Positions 1 to 5,520 of a stretch of 5,520 nucleotides of DNA are shown here, one piece after another. Each line of letters opens with the position of its first letter. Positions within the stretch are counted from its first letter, which is position 1. The notes beneath the pieces were generated by a model. The model was not told the origin of the DNA. It saw only the letters and a program-made list of their open reading frames with translations, and did not search any database. A program made the translations under genes and the position numbers. This DNA comes from Euryarchaeota archaeon UBA82 (GTDB lineage Archaea; Thermoplasmatota; Poseidoniia; Poseidoniales; Poseidoniaceae): contig DAKQ01000017.1 of the NCBI GenBank assembly GCA_002496635.1, forward strand, positions 1 through 5,520, read 5' to 3'.

Positions 1-1701
1 TGGGTAGATGCTGAAGAAGAAGAAGATCTCTACATTGCTCCAAGACCGTTCGTTCTTCCTGAAACTGTGCCAAGTGGCAAGTTTGCTGGCCGACCAGTAA
101 CTCACGAAAAGATTCGATGGGTCAATCTCGGAGAACCTGGTGAATCCAATGCAGCTCTTGAAGCAGAAGTTCGAATGCCAAATGGTACAATTCAAGTTGC
201 TAAGTTGGAAGTTCCACTCCTCTTCGGAGCAGAACACACCCACGTTGAAATCGACCCGCAACTGGTGCTTGGTGTATGTGCATCTCTCATTCCGTACCCA
301 GAACACAACTCAACCCCTCGTGTTACTGGTGGTACTGCAATGGTCAAGCAATCACTCGGTTTGCCTAGCGCAAACTACCGTCTGCGCCCGGACACACGTG
401 CTCACATCTTGCATTACCCTCATCGTTCAATTGTCCGAACAGATGCAATGAAGACCACAAACTTCGATGAGCGACCTGGTGGTCAGAACTTCATCGTTGC
501 AATCATGTCTCTACATGGCTACAACATGCAAGACGCTGTCATCATGAATCGAGCATCAGTCGATCGTGGCCTTGGACGTTCAACCTTCAACCGAACCTAC
601 AACGCAGAACGCCGCCGATTCCCAGGTGGTCAAGTTGAAGAGATCGAAAAGCCTGGAAACAAGCTTACTGAAGTAAAAGGATTGAAACCTGCTGAAGCAT
701 ACTTCCACTTGGAAGATGACGGATTGCCTCTCCCTGAAACATATCTCGAAGGCGGAGATGTCCTCGTTGGAAAGACGAGCCCTCCTCGATTCCTCGAAGA
801 ATCCAACAGTGGTGCTTTCCTCATGGCACAAGAGCGTCGAGAATCTTCAATGCTCGTTCGCCATGGAGAGAAGGGATGGGTCGACAACGTATACGTCACC
901 GAATCTGACAACTCAGGTCGTCTTGTTCGTGTTATGGTTCGAAGCCACAAGGTTCCCGAAGTCGGCGATAAATTCGCTTCCCGTCACGGACAAAAAGGTG
1001 TTATTGGAAGACTCGTTGAGCCTGAAGATATGCCATTTACACAAGATGGTGTCGTTCCTGATTTGATTATCAACCCTCACGCGATTCCATCACGTATGAC
1101 AGTAGCACACGTACTGGAAATGATCGGTGGTAAGGTTGGTGCTATGGAAGGACGTCGTATCGACGGAACTGCATTCCGTGGAGAAAAGGAAAGCAGCCTA
1201 CGTGATGGACTTGTTCGAAACGGGCTTGCTCACACTGGCCGTGAAATCATGGTAAATGGAGAAACAGGTGAATCATACCCTGCTGAAATTTTCGTTGGAT
1301 GTATCTATTACCAGAGACTCCACCATCTTGTCAGTTCCAAGATTCACGCCCGTTCCCGTGGCCGTGTTCAAATTCTTACCCGTCAACCAACCGAAGGTCG
1401 TGCCCGTCAAGGTGGTCTACGATTTGGTGAGATGGAGCGTGACTGTCTGATTGCACACGGTGCTTCGATGGTCATCAAAGACCGTCTACTCGATGAGTCT
1501 GACGGAATTGACATGTTTGTATGTGCTCAATCAGGGCACATTGCATGGTACGATCCAAAACGTCGAACCTACGTCAGTCCAGTTCATGGAGATGGTGCAG
1601 AAGTCTACAAGGTACAGACTTCTTATGCATTCAAACTTCTACTGGATGAAATGAAGAGTCTCGGGGTTGCTATGCGACTTGAACTGGAGGACCGAAGATG
1701 A
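1..1701 (+). CDS. rpoB: DNA-directed RNA polymerase subunit Rpo2 (B or B'), 3' part
   Basis: This is the C-terminal 566 residues of the second-largest catalytic subunit; the reading frame is open from base 1, so the start lies upstream. Residues below are counted from base 1. Landmarks in order are the DAEEEED motif (3-9), HTHVEIDP (79-86), GYNMQDA (173-179), the KFASRHGQKG loop with two active-site lysines (K324, K332), INPHAIPSR with the substrate-triphosphate arginine R365, and the C-terminal clamp segment rich in QGGLRFGEMERD-type motifs. It pairs with A'/A'' to form the DNA-RNA cleft. Oddities are a spacer of about 70 residues between DAEEEED and HTH, Q177 where a metal-B Glu is normal, VTGG for NTYQ at 108-111, and a C-terminal zinc motif reduced to C508, S511, S526 and H529. 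Whether the full gene is a single B or a split B' cannot be seen. The last codons overlap rpoA1 (ATGA). Family identity is certain. Confidence 0.97.
   Translation, partial: WVDAEEEEDLYIAPRPFVLPETVPSGKFAGRPVTHEKIRWVNLGEPGESNAALEAEVRMPNGTIQVAKLEVPLLFGAEHTHVEIDPQLVLGVCASLIPYPEHNSTPRVTGGTAMVKQSLGLPSANYRLRPDTRAHILHYPHRSIVRTDAMKTTNFDERPGGQNFIVAIMSLHGYNMQDAVIMNRASVDRGLGRSTFNRTYNAERRRFPGGQVEEIEKPGNKLTEVKGLKPAEAYFHLEDDGLPLPETYLEGGDVLVGKTSPPRFLEESNSGAFLMAQERRESSMLVRHGEKGWVDNVYVTESDNSGRLVRVMVRSHKVPEVGDKFASRHGQKGVIGRLVEPEDMPFTQDGVVPDLIINPHAIPSRMTVAHVLEMIGGKVGAMEGRRIDGTAFRGEKESSLRDGLVRNGLAHTGREIMVNGETGESYPAEIFVGCIYYQRLHHLVSSKIHARSRGRVQILTRQPTEGRARQGGLRFGEMERDCLIAHGASMVIKDRLLDESDGIDMFVCAQSGHIAWYDPKRRTYVSPVHGDGAEVYKVQTSYAFKLLLDEMKSLGVAMRLELEDRR
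40..234 (+). other. Extra segment in Rpo2 between DAEEEED and HTHVEIDP
   Basis: About 70 residues separate the acidic DAEEEED motif from HTHVEIDP. From memory of the family, archaeal Rpo2 proteins usually have about 20 here, while eukaryotic Rpb2 has a longer, acidic spacer. Fragment residues 14-78 look like a small mixed or beta-rich module (for example VRMPNGTIQVAKLEVPLL near 55-74) rather than a disordered linker. The boundaries are approximate and any function is unknown. Confidence 0.5.
1522..1587 (+). other. Degenerate C-terminal zinc-binding motif of Rpo2
   Basis: This family normally has C-x2-C followed about 15 residues later by C-x2-C in the clamp-proximal C-terminus (yeast Rpb2 C1163, C1166, C1182, C1185). 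Here the aligned residues are C508, S511, S526 and H529, so only one Cys and one possible His ligand remain. The flanking sequence (GHIAWYDPKRRTY) is well preserved, so the alignment is secure. Zinc is probably not bound in the usual way. Confidence 0.8.
1686..1690 (+). promoter_or_regulatory. Shine-Dalgarno site for rpoA1
   Basis: GGAGG sits seven bases before the ATG at 1698, inside the last codons of rpoB. It supports that ATG as the start and fits translation coupled to rpoB termination through the ATGA overlap. Confidence 0.75.
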
Positions 1702-4700
1702 GCCGAAGAACAACACTAATCCCAAAGCGAATTGCACAAATTCGCTTCAGCTTGATGGACCCGAGTGAAATCCGTAAGATGTCATCTGTGGAAGTCAAAA
1801 CTCCGGATACCTACAAGGATGATGGGCGCCCATACAACCAAGGATTGATGGATTCTCACATGGGTGTTATCGAACCTGGTTTGGTTTGTCCAACTGACAA
1901 CTGTAAGTATGACGAATCACCTGGTCACTTTGGACATATTCAACTTGAACTTCCGGTCATTCACATCGGTTTCGTAAACCTCATCAAGACAGCATTGAAG
2001 TCGACATGTAACTCTTGTAGTCACGTTCTCCTTCACTCCGCAAAGGAGACTCACCCTTCGAACCCAGAACTATCTGAACAAGATTACTACCGATCTCGTA
2101 TCCGTGATATCATCACCAAGCACGGTGTTGGTTCAACAGAATTCTCAAGCATCATCAAGGAAGTCGAGAAGATTGCATCTGCAAAGAACCGACGTACTTG
2201 TATGCACTGTGGAGCTCTTCAAGGAGAAATCCGTCTTGACAAGCCAACCACATTCAAGGAGAAGACTGAGAATGCTACAACCGGTGGAAAAGAGACTGAG
2301 AGAAAGATGAATCCTCGTGACGTTCGTGAGTGGCTTGCAAGCATTCCACCAGAACACTTGATTTTCATTGGAATGGATAAGCAAAACCGACCAGAATGGA
2401 CTGTTTTGAAGGTTCTACCAGTTCCTCCTATTACCGTTCGACCATCGATTACACTTGACAGTGGAGACCGTTCAGAGGACGACTTGACACACAAACTTGT
2501 TGACGTTCTACGTATCAACCAACGTTTGCAGGAGAACCGTGATTCTGGTGCACCTCAATTGATTGTTGAAGATCTTTGGGAACTTCTCCAGTACCACGTT
2601 ACAACCTACTTCGATAACCAAACATCTGGTATTCCTCCTGCACGACACCGATCTGGCCGTACATTGAAGACTCTGACACAACGACTCAAGGGTAAGGAAG
2701 GACGTTTCCGTTCCAACCTATCCGGTAAGCGTGTTAACTTCTGTGCACGTTCCGTTATCTCTCCTGATCCATACCTTGGAATCAATGAAGTTGGTGTTCC
2801 TAAGAAGGTTGCAAAGGAATTGACCGTACCTATTCGTGTTACTCTTCGTAACAGAGAACAGATGCGACAAATGATTCTACGTGGTCCTGATGTCCATCCA
2901 GGTGTGAACTACATCGTTCGTGGTGACGGCCGACGTGTTCGAATCAACCCTCGAAGCCGTTTGATCAATGCTGGTTTCCGATGTCACAATCCAGAATGCC
3001 ACTCTGGAGACGCACTGAAGGGTGAACCATATCCTGGACTAGCATATGGATTGAACCAAGTTCTCTTTGCACCGAACTTCCTGCCAGGTTTGGTTGTTCG
3101 TGAAATCCAGAACCTCGAAGGAAGTGGACTTGACGAAGTTACCTATGCGGTCGATGATGATGCAACGCTTCGTAATCTCCGTGGAGAAGACGAACACGGC
3201 CATCCTCTGCCTGAAGATGATCCTCGTGCAGTTCTTCATTACCGATGGTTGCACGAACTTGGTCAAGCAGACAATCCGGATCCTGAACCGTTCCCAGAAC
3301 ATCTTGAACTTCGTTGCCCTCACTGTGGTAGCCCTAGTGATGAGTACGATATGCCAACACCAGTCGAAGATCGTCTCTCGACTCTCGATGTACGTGGTAA
3401 TCCAAAGCCAGGTATGCAAGTAGAACGCCACCTAATTGATGGAGACGTTGCGATCTTCAATCGACAACCATCTCTTCACAGAATGTCGATGATGGTTCAC
3501 GAAGTGCGTGTTATGGAAGGACATACATTCCGATTCAACCTCGCAGTATGTACTCCTTACAACGCTGATTTCGATGGTGACGAGATGAACCTTCACGTTA
3601 TTCAGTCTGAAGAAGCACGTGCAGAAGCAAAGATTCTGATGAGAGTGCAAGAGCACATCCTCACACCTCGTTATGGTGGAGCAGTTATTGGTGGTATACA
3701 CGATCACATTTCTGGTGCTTACCTTCTTTCACGCCCGGGAACAACCGTACTCAAATCCCATGGTCTTGAGATGCTCGGAAGTATTGATTATATCGGAGAA
3801 CTGCCTGAGATTATCAAAGATGAAAATGGAAAGGATGCATTCAGAGGTCACGATTTGATTTCCCTGATTATCCCTGATAACATCAATCTTCACTTCATGT
3901 CCAGAAGCCGTGATGAAGTTCACGTCCAAAACGGAAACGTTACAGGAACTCTCGACAAGCGTGCTATTGGTGCTGAAGACGGTCGTTTGTTGGACGCTAT
4001 CGTCCAGACAAATGGTTCAGAAAAAGGAGCACAATTCCTTAATGAATTTACTCGACTTTCAATTGCAGCTTGTACATCTCTTGGATTTACAACGGGAATT
4101 GATGACGAAGATTTGACCGCAGAGGCGCTTGATGCTATCCATGCAGCAAACGCTGAAGCTGGTGAACTTGTTAACAAAGAACTTGCACACTTCGAATCTG
4201 CTAAGGGAGATCCTCGAAAGTACGAACCTCGTGCTGGTCGAACAATGCGTGAAACTCTTGAAGAGAACATCATGGTTATGCTCGATGAAGGAAAGCAAGC
4301 TGCTGGTGACGTTGCGAAGAATGAATTGAATCAATCTGGTTCAACAAACGCTGCTGTAAACATGGCGATTTCTGGTGCTCGTGGTTCAATGGATAACCTG
4401 AACATGATGGCTGGTTCGATTGGACAAGCAAAGGTTCGTGGAAAGCGTCTCGAACGTGGATACGACGACCGTGTTCTTCCTCACTTCAAGCGTGGAGGAC
4501 GTGGCGCAGAAGACCGTGGATTCATCTCCGGTTCCTTCAAGCGTGGACTTGAGCCAACTGAGTTCTTTATGCTCTCCGTTTCTGGAAGAGAATCTCTTGT
4601 CGATACAGCGGTTCGTACGTCCAAGTCTGGATACATGCAACGCCGATTGATTAACGCAATGGATGATCTCAAGGTTTTCAACGATGATATGCTCTCTGTT

Positions 4701-4934
4701 CGAAACACTGCAAACCGTATTATCCAATTCTCATATGGAGAAGATGGAATTGACCCAAGCCGTGGTGTTCATGGATCTGCTTTCAATATCGATGTTATCA
4801 TCGATGGCGCCCTTGGTACCGATGGAGTAACAGTCGTTACCCGTGAAAGTCTAGAACGTGAAGAGCGTGAAGACGACCTTGGTGCTTGGGACGATGAGTC
4901 TACTGAAGTCGATTATGATGGAGGTGACAACTGA
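1698..4934 (+). CDS. rpoA1: DNA-directed RNA polymerase subunit A' (Rpo1N), with a dock-region insertion
   Basis: This is the N-terminal two-thirds of the largest subunit and carries the catalytic Mg site. In order: clamp core with a degenerate zinc site (64-77), clamp-head zinc site C104/C107/C168/C171, switch 2 (RLKGKEGRFR...KRVNFCAR, 329-351), an inserted region (about 417-571), FNRQPSLH with R589, the NADFDGD triad D624/D626/D628, pore and funnel including GARGS (893-897), bridge helix (about 951-991), YGEDGIDP (1013-1020) and an acidic tail. The length is 1078 aa, whereas archaeal A' is usually roughly 870-970; the insertion explains the excess. The start ATG has a GGAGG site and overlaps the rpoB stop. 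The stop overlaps rpoA2 by one base. Unusual residues are N347 in switch 2, M903 and A911 in the funnel loop, and L959, S962 and S966 in the bridge helix. The frame is intact and codon use is uniform, so this is a functional gene. Confidence 0.98.
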   Translation: MSRRTTLIPKRIAQIRFSLMDPSEIRKMSSVEVKTPDTYKDDGRPYNQGLMDSHMGVIEPGLVCPTDNCKYDESPGHFGHIQLELPVIHIGFVNLIKTALKSTCNSCSHVLLHSAKETHPSNPELSEQDYYRSRIRDIITKHGVGSTEFSSIIKEVEKIASAKNRRTCMHCGALQGEIRLDKPTTFKEKTENATTGGKETERKMNPRDVREWLASIPPEHLIFIGMDKQNRPEWTVLKVLPVPPITVRPSITLDSGDRSEDDLTHKLVDVLRINQRLQENRDSGAPQLIVEDLWELLQYHVTTYFDNQTSGIPPARHRSGRTLKTLTQRLKGKEGRFRSNLSGKRVNFCARSVISPDPYLGINEVGVPKKVAKELTVPIRVTLRNREQMRQMILRGPDVHPGVNYIVRGDGRRVRINPRSRLINAGFRCHNPECHSGDALKGEPYPGLAYGLNQVLFAPNFLPGLVVREIQNLEGSGLDEVTYAVDDDATLRNLRGEDEHGHPLPEDDPRAVLHYRWLHELGQADNPDPEPFPEHLELRCPHCGSPSDEYDMPTPVEDRLSTLDVRGNPKPGMQVERHLIDGDVAIFNRQPSLHRMSMMVHEVRVMEGHTFRFNLAVCTPYNADFDGDEMNLHVIQSEEARAEAKILMRVQEHILTPRYGGAVIGGIHDHISGAYLLSRPGTTVLKSHGLEMLGSIDYIGELPEIIKDENGKDAFRGHDLISLIIPDNINLHFMSRSRDEVHVQNGNVTGTLDKRAIGAEDGRLLDAIVQTNGSEKGAQFLNEFTRLSIAACTSLGFTTGIDDEDLTAEALDAIHAANAEAGELVNKELAHFESAKGDPRKYEPRAGRTMRETLEENIMVMLDEGKQAAGDVAKNELNQSGSTNAAVNMAISGARGSMDNLNMMAGSIGQAKVRGKRLERGYDDRVLPHFKRGGRGAEDRGFISGSFKRGLEPTEFFMLSVSGRESLVDTAVRTSKSGYMQRRLINAMDDLKVFNDDMLSVRNTANRIIQFSYGEDGIDPSRGVHGSAFNIDVIIDGALGTDGVTVVTRESLEREEREDDLGAWDDESTEVDYDGGDN
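1887..1928 (+). other. Degenerate clamp-core zinc motif of A'
   Basis: The usual pattern is C-x2-C-x6-C-P-G-H-F-G-H (yeast Rpb1 C67, C70, C77, H80). Here residues 64-77 read CPTDNCKYDESPGH: C64 and H77 remain, position 67 is Asp and position 74 is Ser, with a displaced C69. The following GHFGH is intact, which fixes the alignment. A zinc site built from C64, C69 and H77 plus another residue is possible but not canonical. Confidence 0.75.
2946..3410 (+). other. Insertion of about 140 residues in the A' dock region, with zinc-ribbon-like cysteines
   Basis: Between the conserved PDVHPGxNY...DGRRVRI segment and VERHLIDGDxxxFNRQP, ordinary A' proteins have only some 20-25 residues; here there are about 155 (417-571). 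Alignment to yeast Rpb1 from memory gives an offset of +1 before the segment and +143 after it, so about 140 residues are extra. The segment holds C429-x4-C434-H435 near its start and C540-x2-C543-G near its end, plausible knuckles of a zinc ribbon bracketing about 105 residues. These begin with hydrophobic sequence (NQVLFAPNFLPGLVVREI) and continue acidic and proline-rich (GHPLPEDDPR, NPDPEPFPEH). In Pol II this position is the dock, near the RNA exit channel and the TFIIB ribbon contact. I do not recognise the domain. Confidence 0.8.
4851..4931 (+). other. Acidic C-terminal tail of A'
   Basis: The last 27 residues (1052-1078) contain 13 Asp or Glu and only two Arg, lie beyond the conserved YGEDGIDP region, and look disordered. 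They lie at the A'/A'' split point, facing the very basic N-terminal linker of A'' in the sequence order of the undivided subunit. Confidence 0.7.
4920..4927 (+). promoter_or_regulatory. Perfect Shine-Dalgarno site for rpoA2
   Basis: GGAGGTGA is an eight-base exact complement of the archaeal 16S rRNA 3' end and lies six bases before the ATG at 4934. It decides that start over the in-frame ATG at codon 12, and combines with the TGATG overlap to favour tight coupling. Confidence 0.85.
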
Positions 4935-5520
4935 TGGTCGTTAAGAGTGCAACCAAGAAGAAGCTCATGGATTTGGGCATTGCAGAAAACTTTGCTCACA
5001 CACTAGCAAACGATCGTAAGTGGGATGATGTAAAGATTCTCACCGCACAAGAAATCGCTCAGATTTGTGAAACCGATTCAGAAACCTCTGCCACAATTCG
5101 TGGAACTATTGACGGTGCAATGAAGAAGAATCGTGCAAGTGGCTCTGAAGCTACAGGTCCAGTTACTCAAGTTCGTAAGATGCGTCCTAGAGGAACTCGA
5201 ACCCGTTCTCGTGCAAAGACTGCAGTCGATCTCGATGTCTATAACGTTGAGAAGAAACTTCGCTCTTTTGACGATGAACTTGCAGATGACAAAGTCTTCC
5301 AGGCTCTTAATGCAGCAGTTGATAACATGGGTACAAACCGATTCAGTGGTAAAATCATCCATGACATGACTCTTGCAATCCACAAGCGCGGTCTCAAGAA
5401 ATTGACGAAGAAACAAGCTTCCGATGTCATTAATGATGCATACGCTGCTCTGGACAAAGCCAGTATCGATCCATTCGAAGCTGCAGGCATTATCACCGCT
5501 CAATCAATTGGAGAACCAGG
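4934..5520 (+). CDS. rpoA2: DNA-directed RNA polymerase subunit A'' (Rpo1C), 5' part with long N-terminal extension
   Basis: This is the start of the C-terminal part of the largest subunit, which carries the trigger loop and jaw. It is cut by the window edge after 195 codons. The family is fixed by residues 176-195, ending AAGIITAQSIGEP, which matches the universal A'' motif just before the trigger-loop region. The preceding helix (LTKKQASDVINDAYAALDKA, 157-176) is also family-typical. In ordinary A'' that motif comes at roughly residue 55-75; here it is near 184, so more than 100 residues are extra at the N-terminus. The extension has a helix-hairpin-helix-like region (8-64), a basic linker (65-96) and a further helical part (100-155). 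The ATG overlaps the rpoA1 stop by one base and follows a perfect Shine-Dalgarno site, so the extension is very probably translated. Confidence 0.95.
   Translation, partial: MVVKSATKKKLMDLGIAENFAHTLANDRKWDDVKILTAQEIAQICETDSETSATIRGTIDGAMKKNRASGSEATGPVTQVRKMRPRGTRTRSRAKTAVDLDVYNVEKKLRSFDDELADDKVFQALNAAVDNMGTNRFSGKIIHDMTLAIHKRGLKKLTKKQASDVINDAYAALDKASIDPFEAAGIITAQSIGEP
4955..5125 (+). other. Possible helix-hairpin-helix domain at the A'' N-terminus
   Basis: Residues 8-64 follow the rhythm of small HhH domains such as the RadA N-terminus or bacterial alpha-CTD: a helix with LMDLGIAENFAHTLA, a turn at DRKWDDVKIL, then TAQEIAQIC and a closing helix ending DGAMKKNR. Such domains bind DNA non-specifically or mediate protein contacts. 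The call rests on pattern only; a plain helical bundle is an alternative. Confidence 0.45.
5174..5218 (+). other. Arginine-rich linker in A''
   Basis: Residues 81-95 contain eight Arg or Lys in 15 and no acidic residue (RKMRPRGTRTRSRAK). The segment joins the putative HhH domain to the conserved A'' body. It could contact nucleic acid or the acidic tail of A'. Confidence 0.7.

Noticed and set aside
15..29. Short GAA/GAG repeat near the left edge
   Set aside because: It simply encodes the conserved acidic DAEEEED motif of Rpo2.
580..950. Antisense and +2 open frames within rpoB
   Set aside because: The rpoB frame is conserved throughout this stretch; the alternatives match no recognisable family.
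2946..3410. Intein as explanation for the A' insertion
   Set aside because: No N-terminal Cys/Ser splice block, no LAGLIDADG-type endonuclease motifs and no terminal His-Asn followed by Cys, Ser or Thr at the right boundary; it is also short for a full intein.
3039..3431. Open frames of 118-130 codons on both strands over the A' insertion
   Set aside because: They overlap the conserved rpoA1 frame, lack Shine-Dalgarno sites, and have Cys/Ile/Val-rich composition typical of out-of-frame translation.
1698..4934. rpoA1 as a decaying or duplicated pseudogene, given its many odd residues
   Set aside because: Frame is intact over 1078 codons, the catalytic Asp triad is present, the operon overlaps are preserved, and substitutions are clustered and conservative rather than random.
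1690..4940. Promoter or terminator at the gene junctions
   Set aside because: Genes overlap, there is no spacer, and I see no convincing TATA/BRE element or T-tract there.
5078..5503. Antisense 141-codon open frame over rpoA2
   Set aside because: It runs opposite the clear rpoA2 frame, which ends in the family motif AQSIGEP; composition is Cys/Ser/Thr-rich as expected for an antisense shadow, with no ribosome site.

Overview
The window is the middle of an archaeal RNA polymerase operon. It is fully coding on the + strand, with no intergenic DNA. It holds the last 566 codons of rpoB (Rpo2), a complete rpoA1 (Rpo1N, subunit A', 1078 aa) and the first 195 codons of rpoA2 (Rpo1C, subunit A''). 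The split of the largest subunit into A' and A'' is diagnostic of Archaea. Moderate GC, free use of CGA/CGT arginine codons and strong Shine-Dalgarno sites fit a mesophilic marine euryarchaeote. Marine Group II (Poseidoniales, Thermoplasmatota) is my best guess, but I cannot run a phylogeny.

Layout: 1-1701 is the rpoB 3' part, ending in a TGA that shares an ATGA overlap with rpoA1. rpoA1 spans 1698-4934 and ends in a TGATG one-base overlap with rpoA2, preceded by a perfect GGAGGTGA site. rpoA2 runs from 4934 off the right edge, breaking off in its first universally conserved motif (AQSIGEPG). The three products form the catalytic core of one enzyme. Rpo2 supplies half of the active-site cleft, A' the Asp triad, clamp, bridge helix and funnel, and A'' the trigger loop (beyond the window). 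The overlaps suggest coupled translation.

The operon is ordinary, but the proteins are not. A' carries an insertion of about 140 residues in the dock region, with four cysteines arranged like a zinc ribbon. A'' has an N-terminal extension of more than 100 residues: a helix-hairpin-helix-like domain followed by a very basic linker. A' ends in an acidic tail at the same split point. Several positions that are near-universal in other polymerases are changed: the Glu of the Rpo2 metal-B pair is Gln, the NTYQ motif is VTGG, the switch-2 Asp is Asn, two funnel-loop Gln are Met and Ala, and bridge-helix hinge Gly are Ser. Two neighbouring clamp-base zinc sites (Rpo2 C-terminus and A' N-terminus) have lost ligands. 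I aligned these positions to yeast Pol II from memory. The numbering offsets stay constant within blocks (Rpb1 +1 before the insertion and +143 after it), which supports the alignment. Together they suggest a lineage-specific remodelling of an archaeal RNA polymerase.
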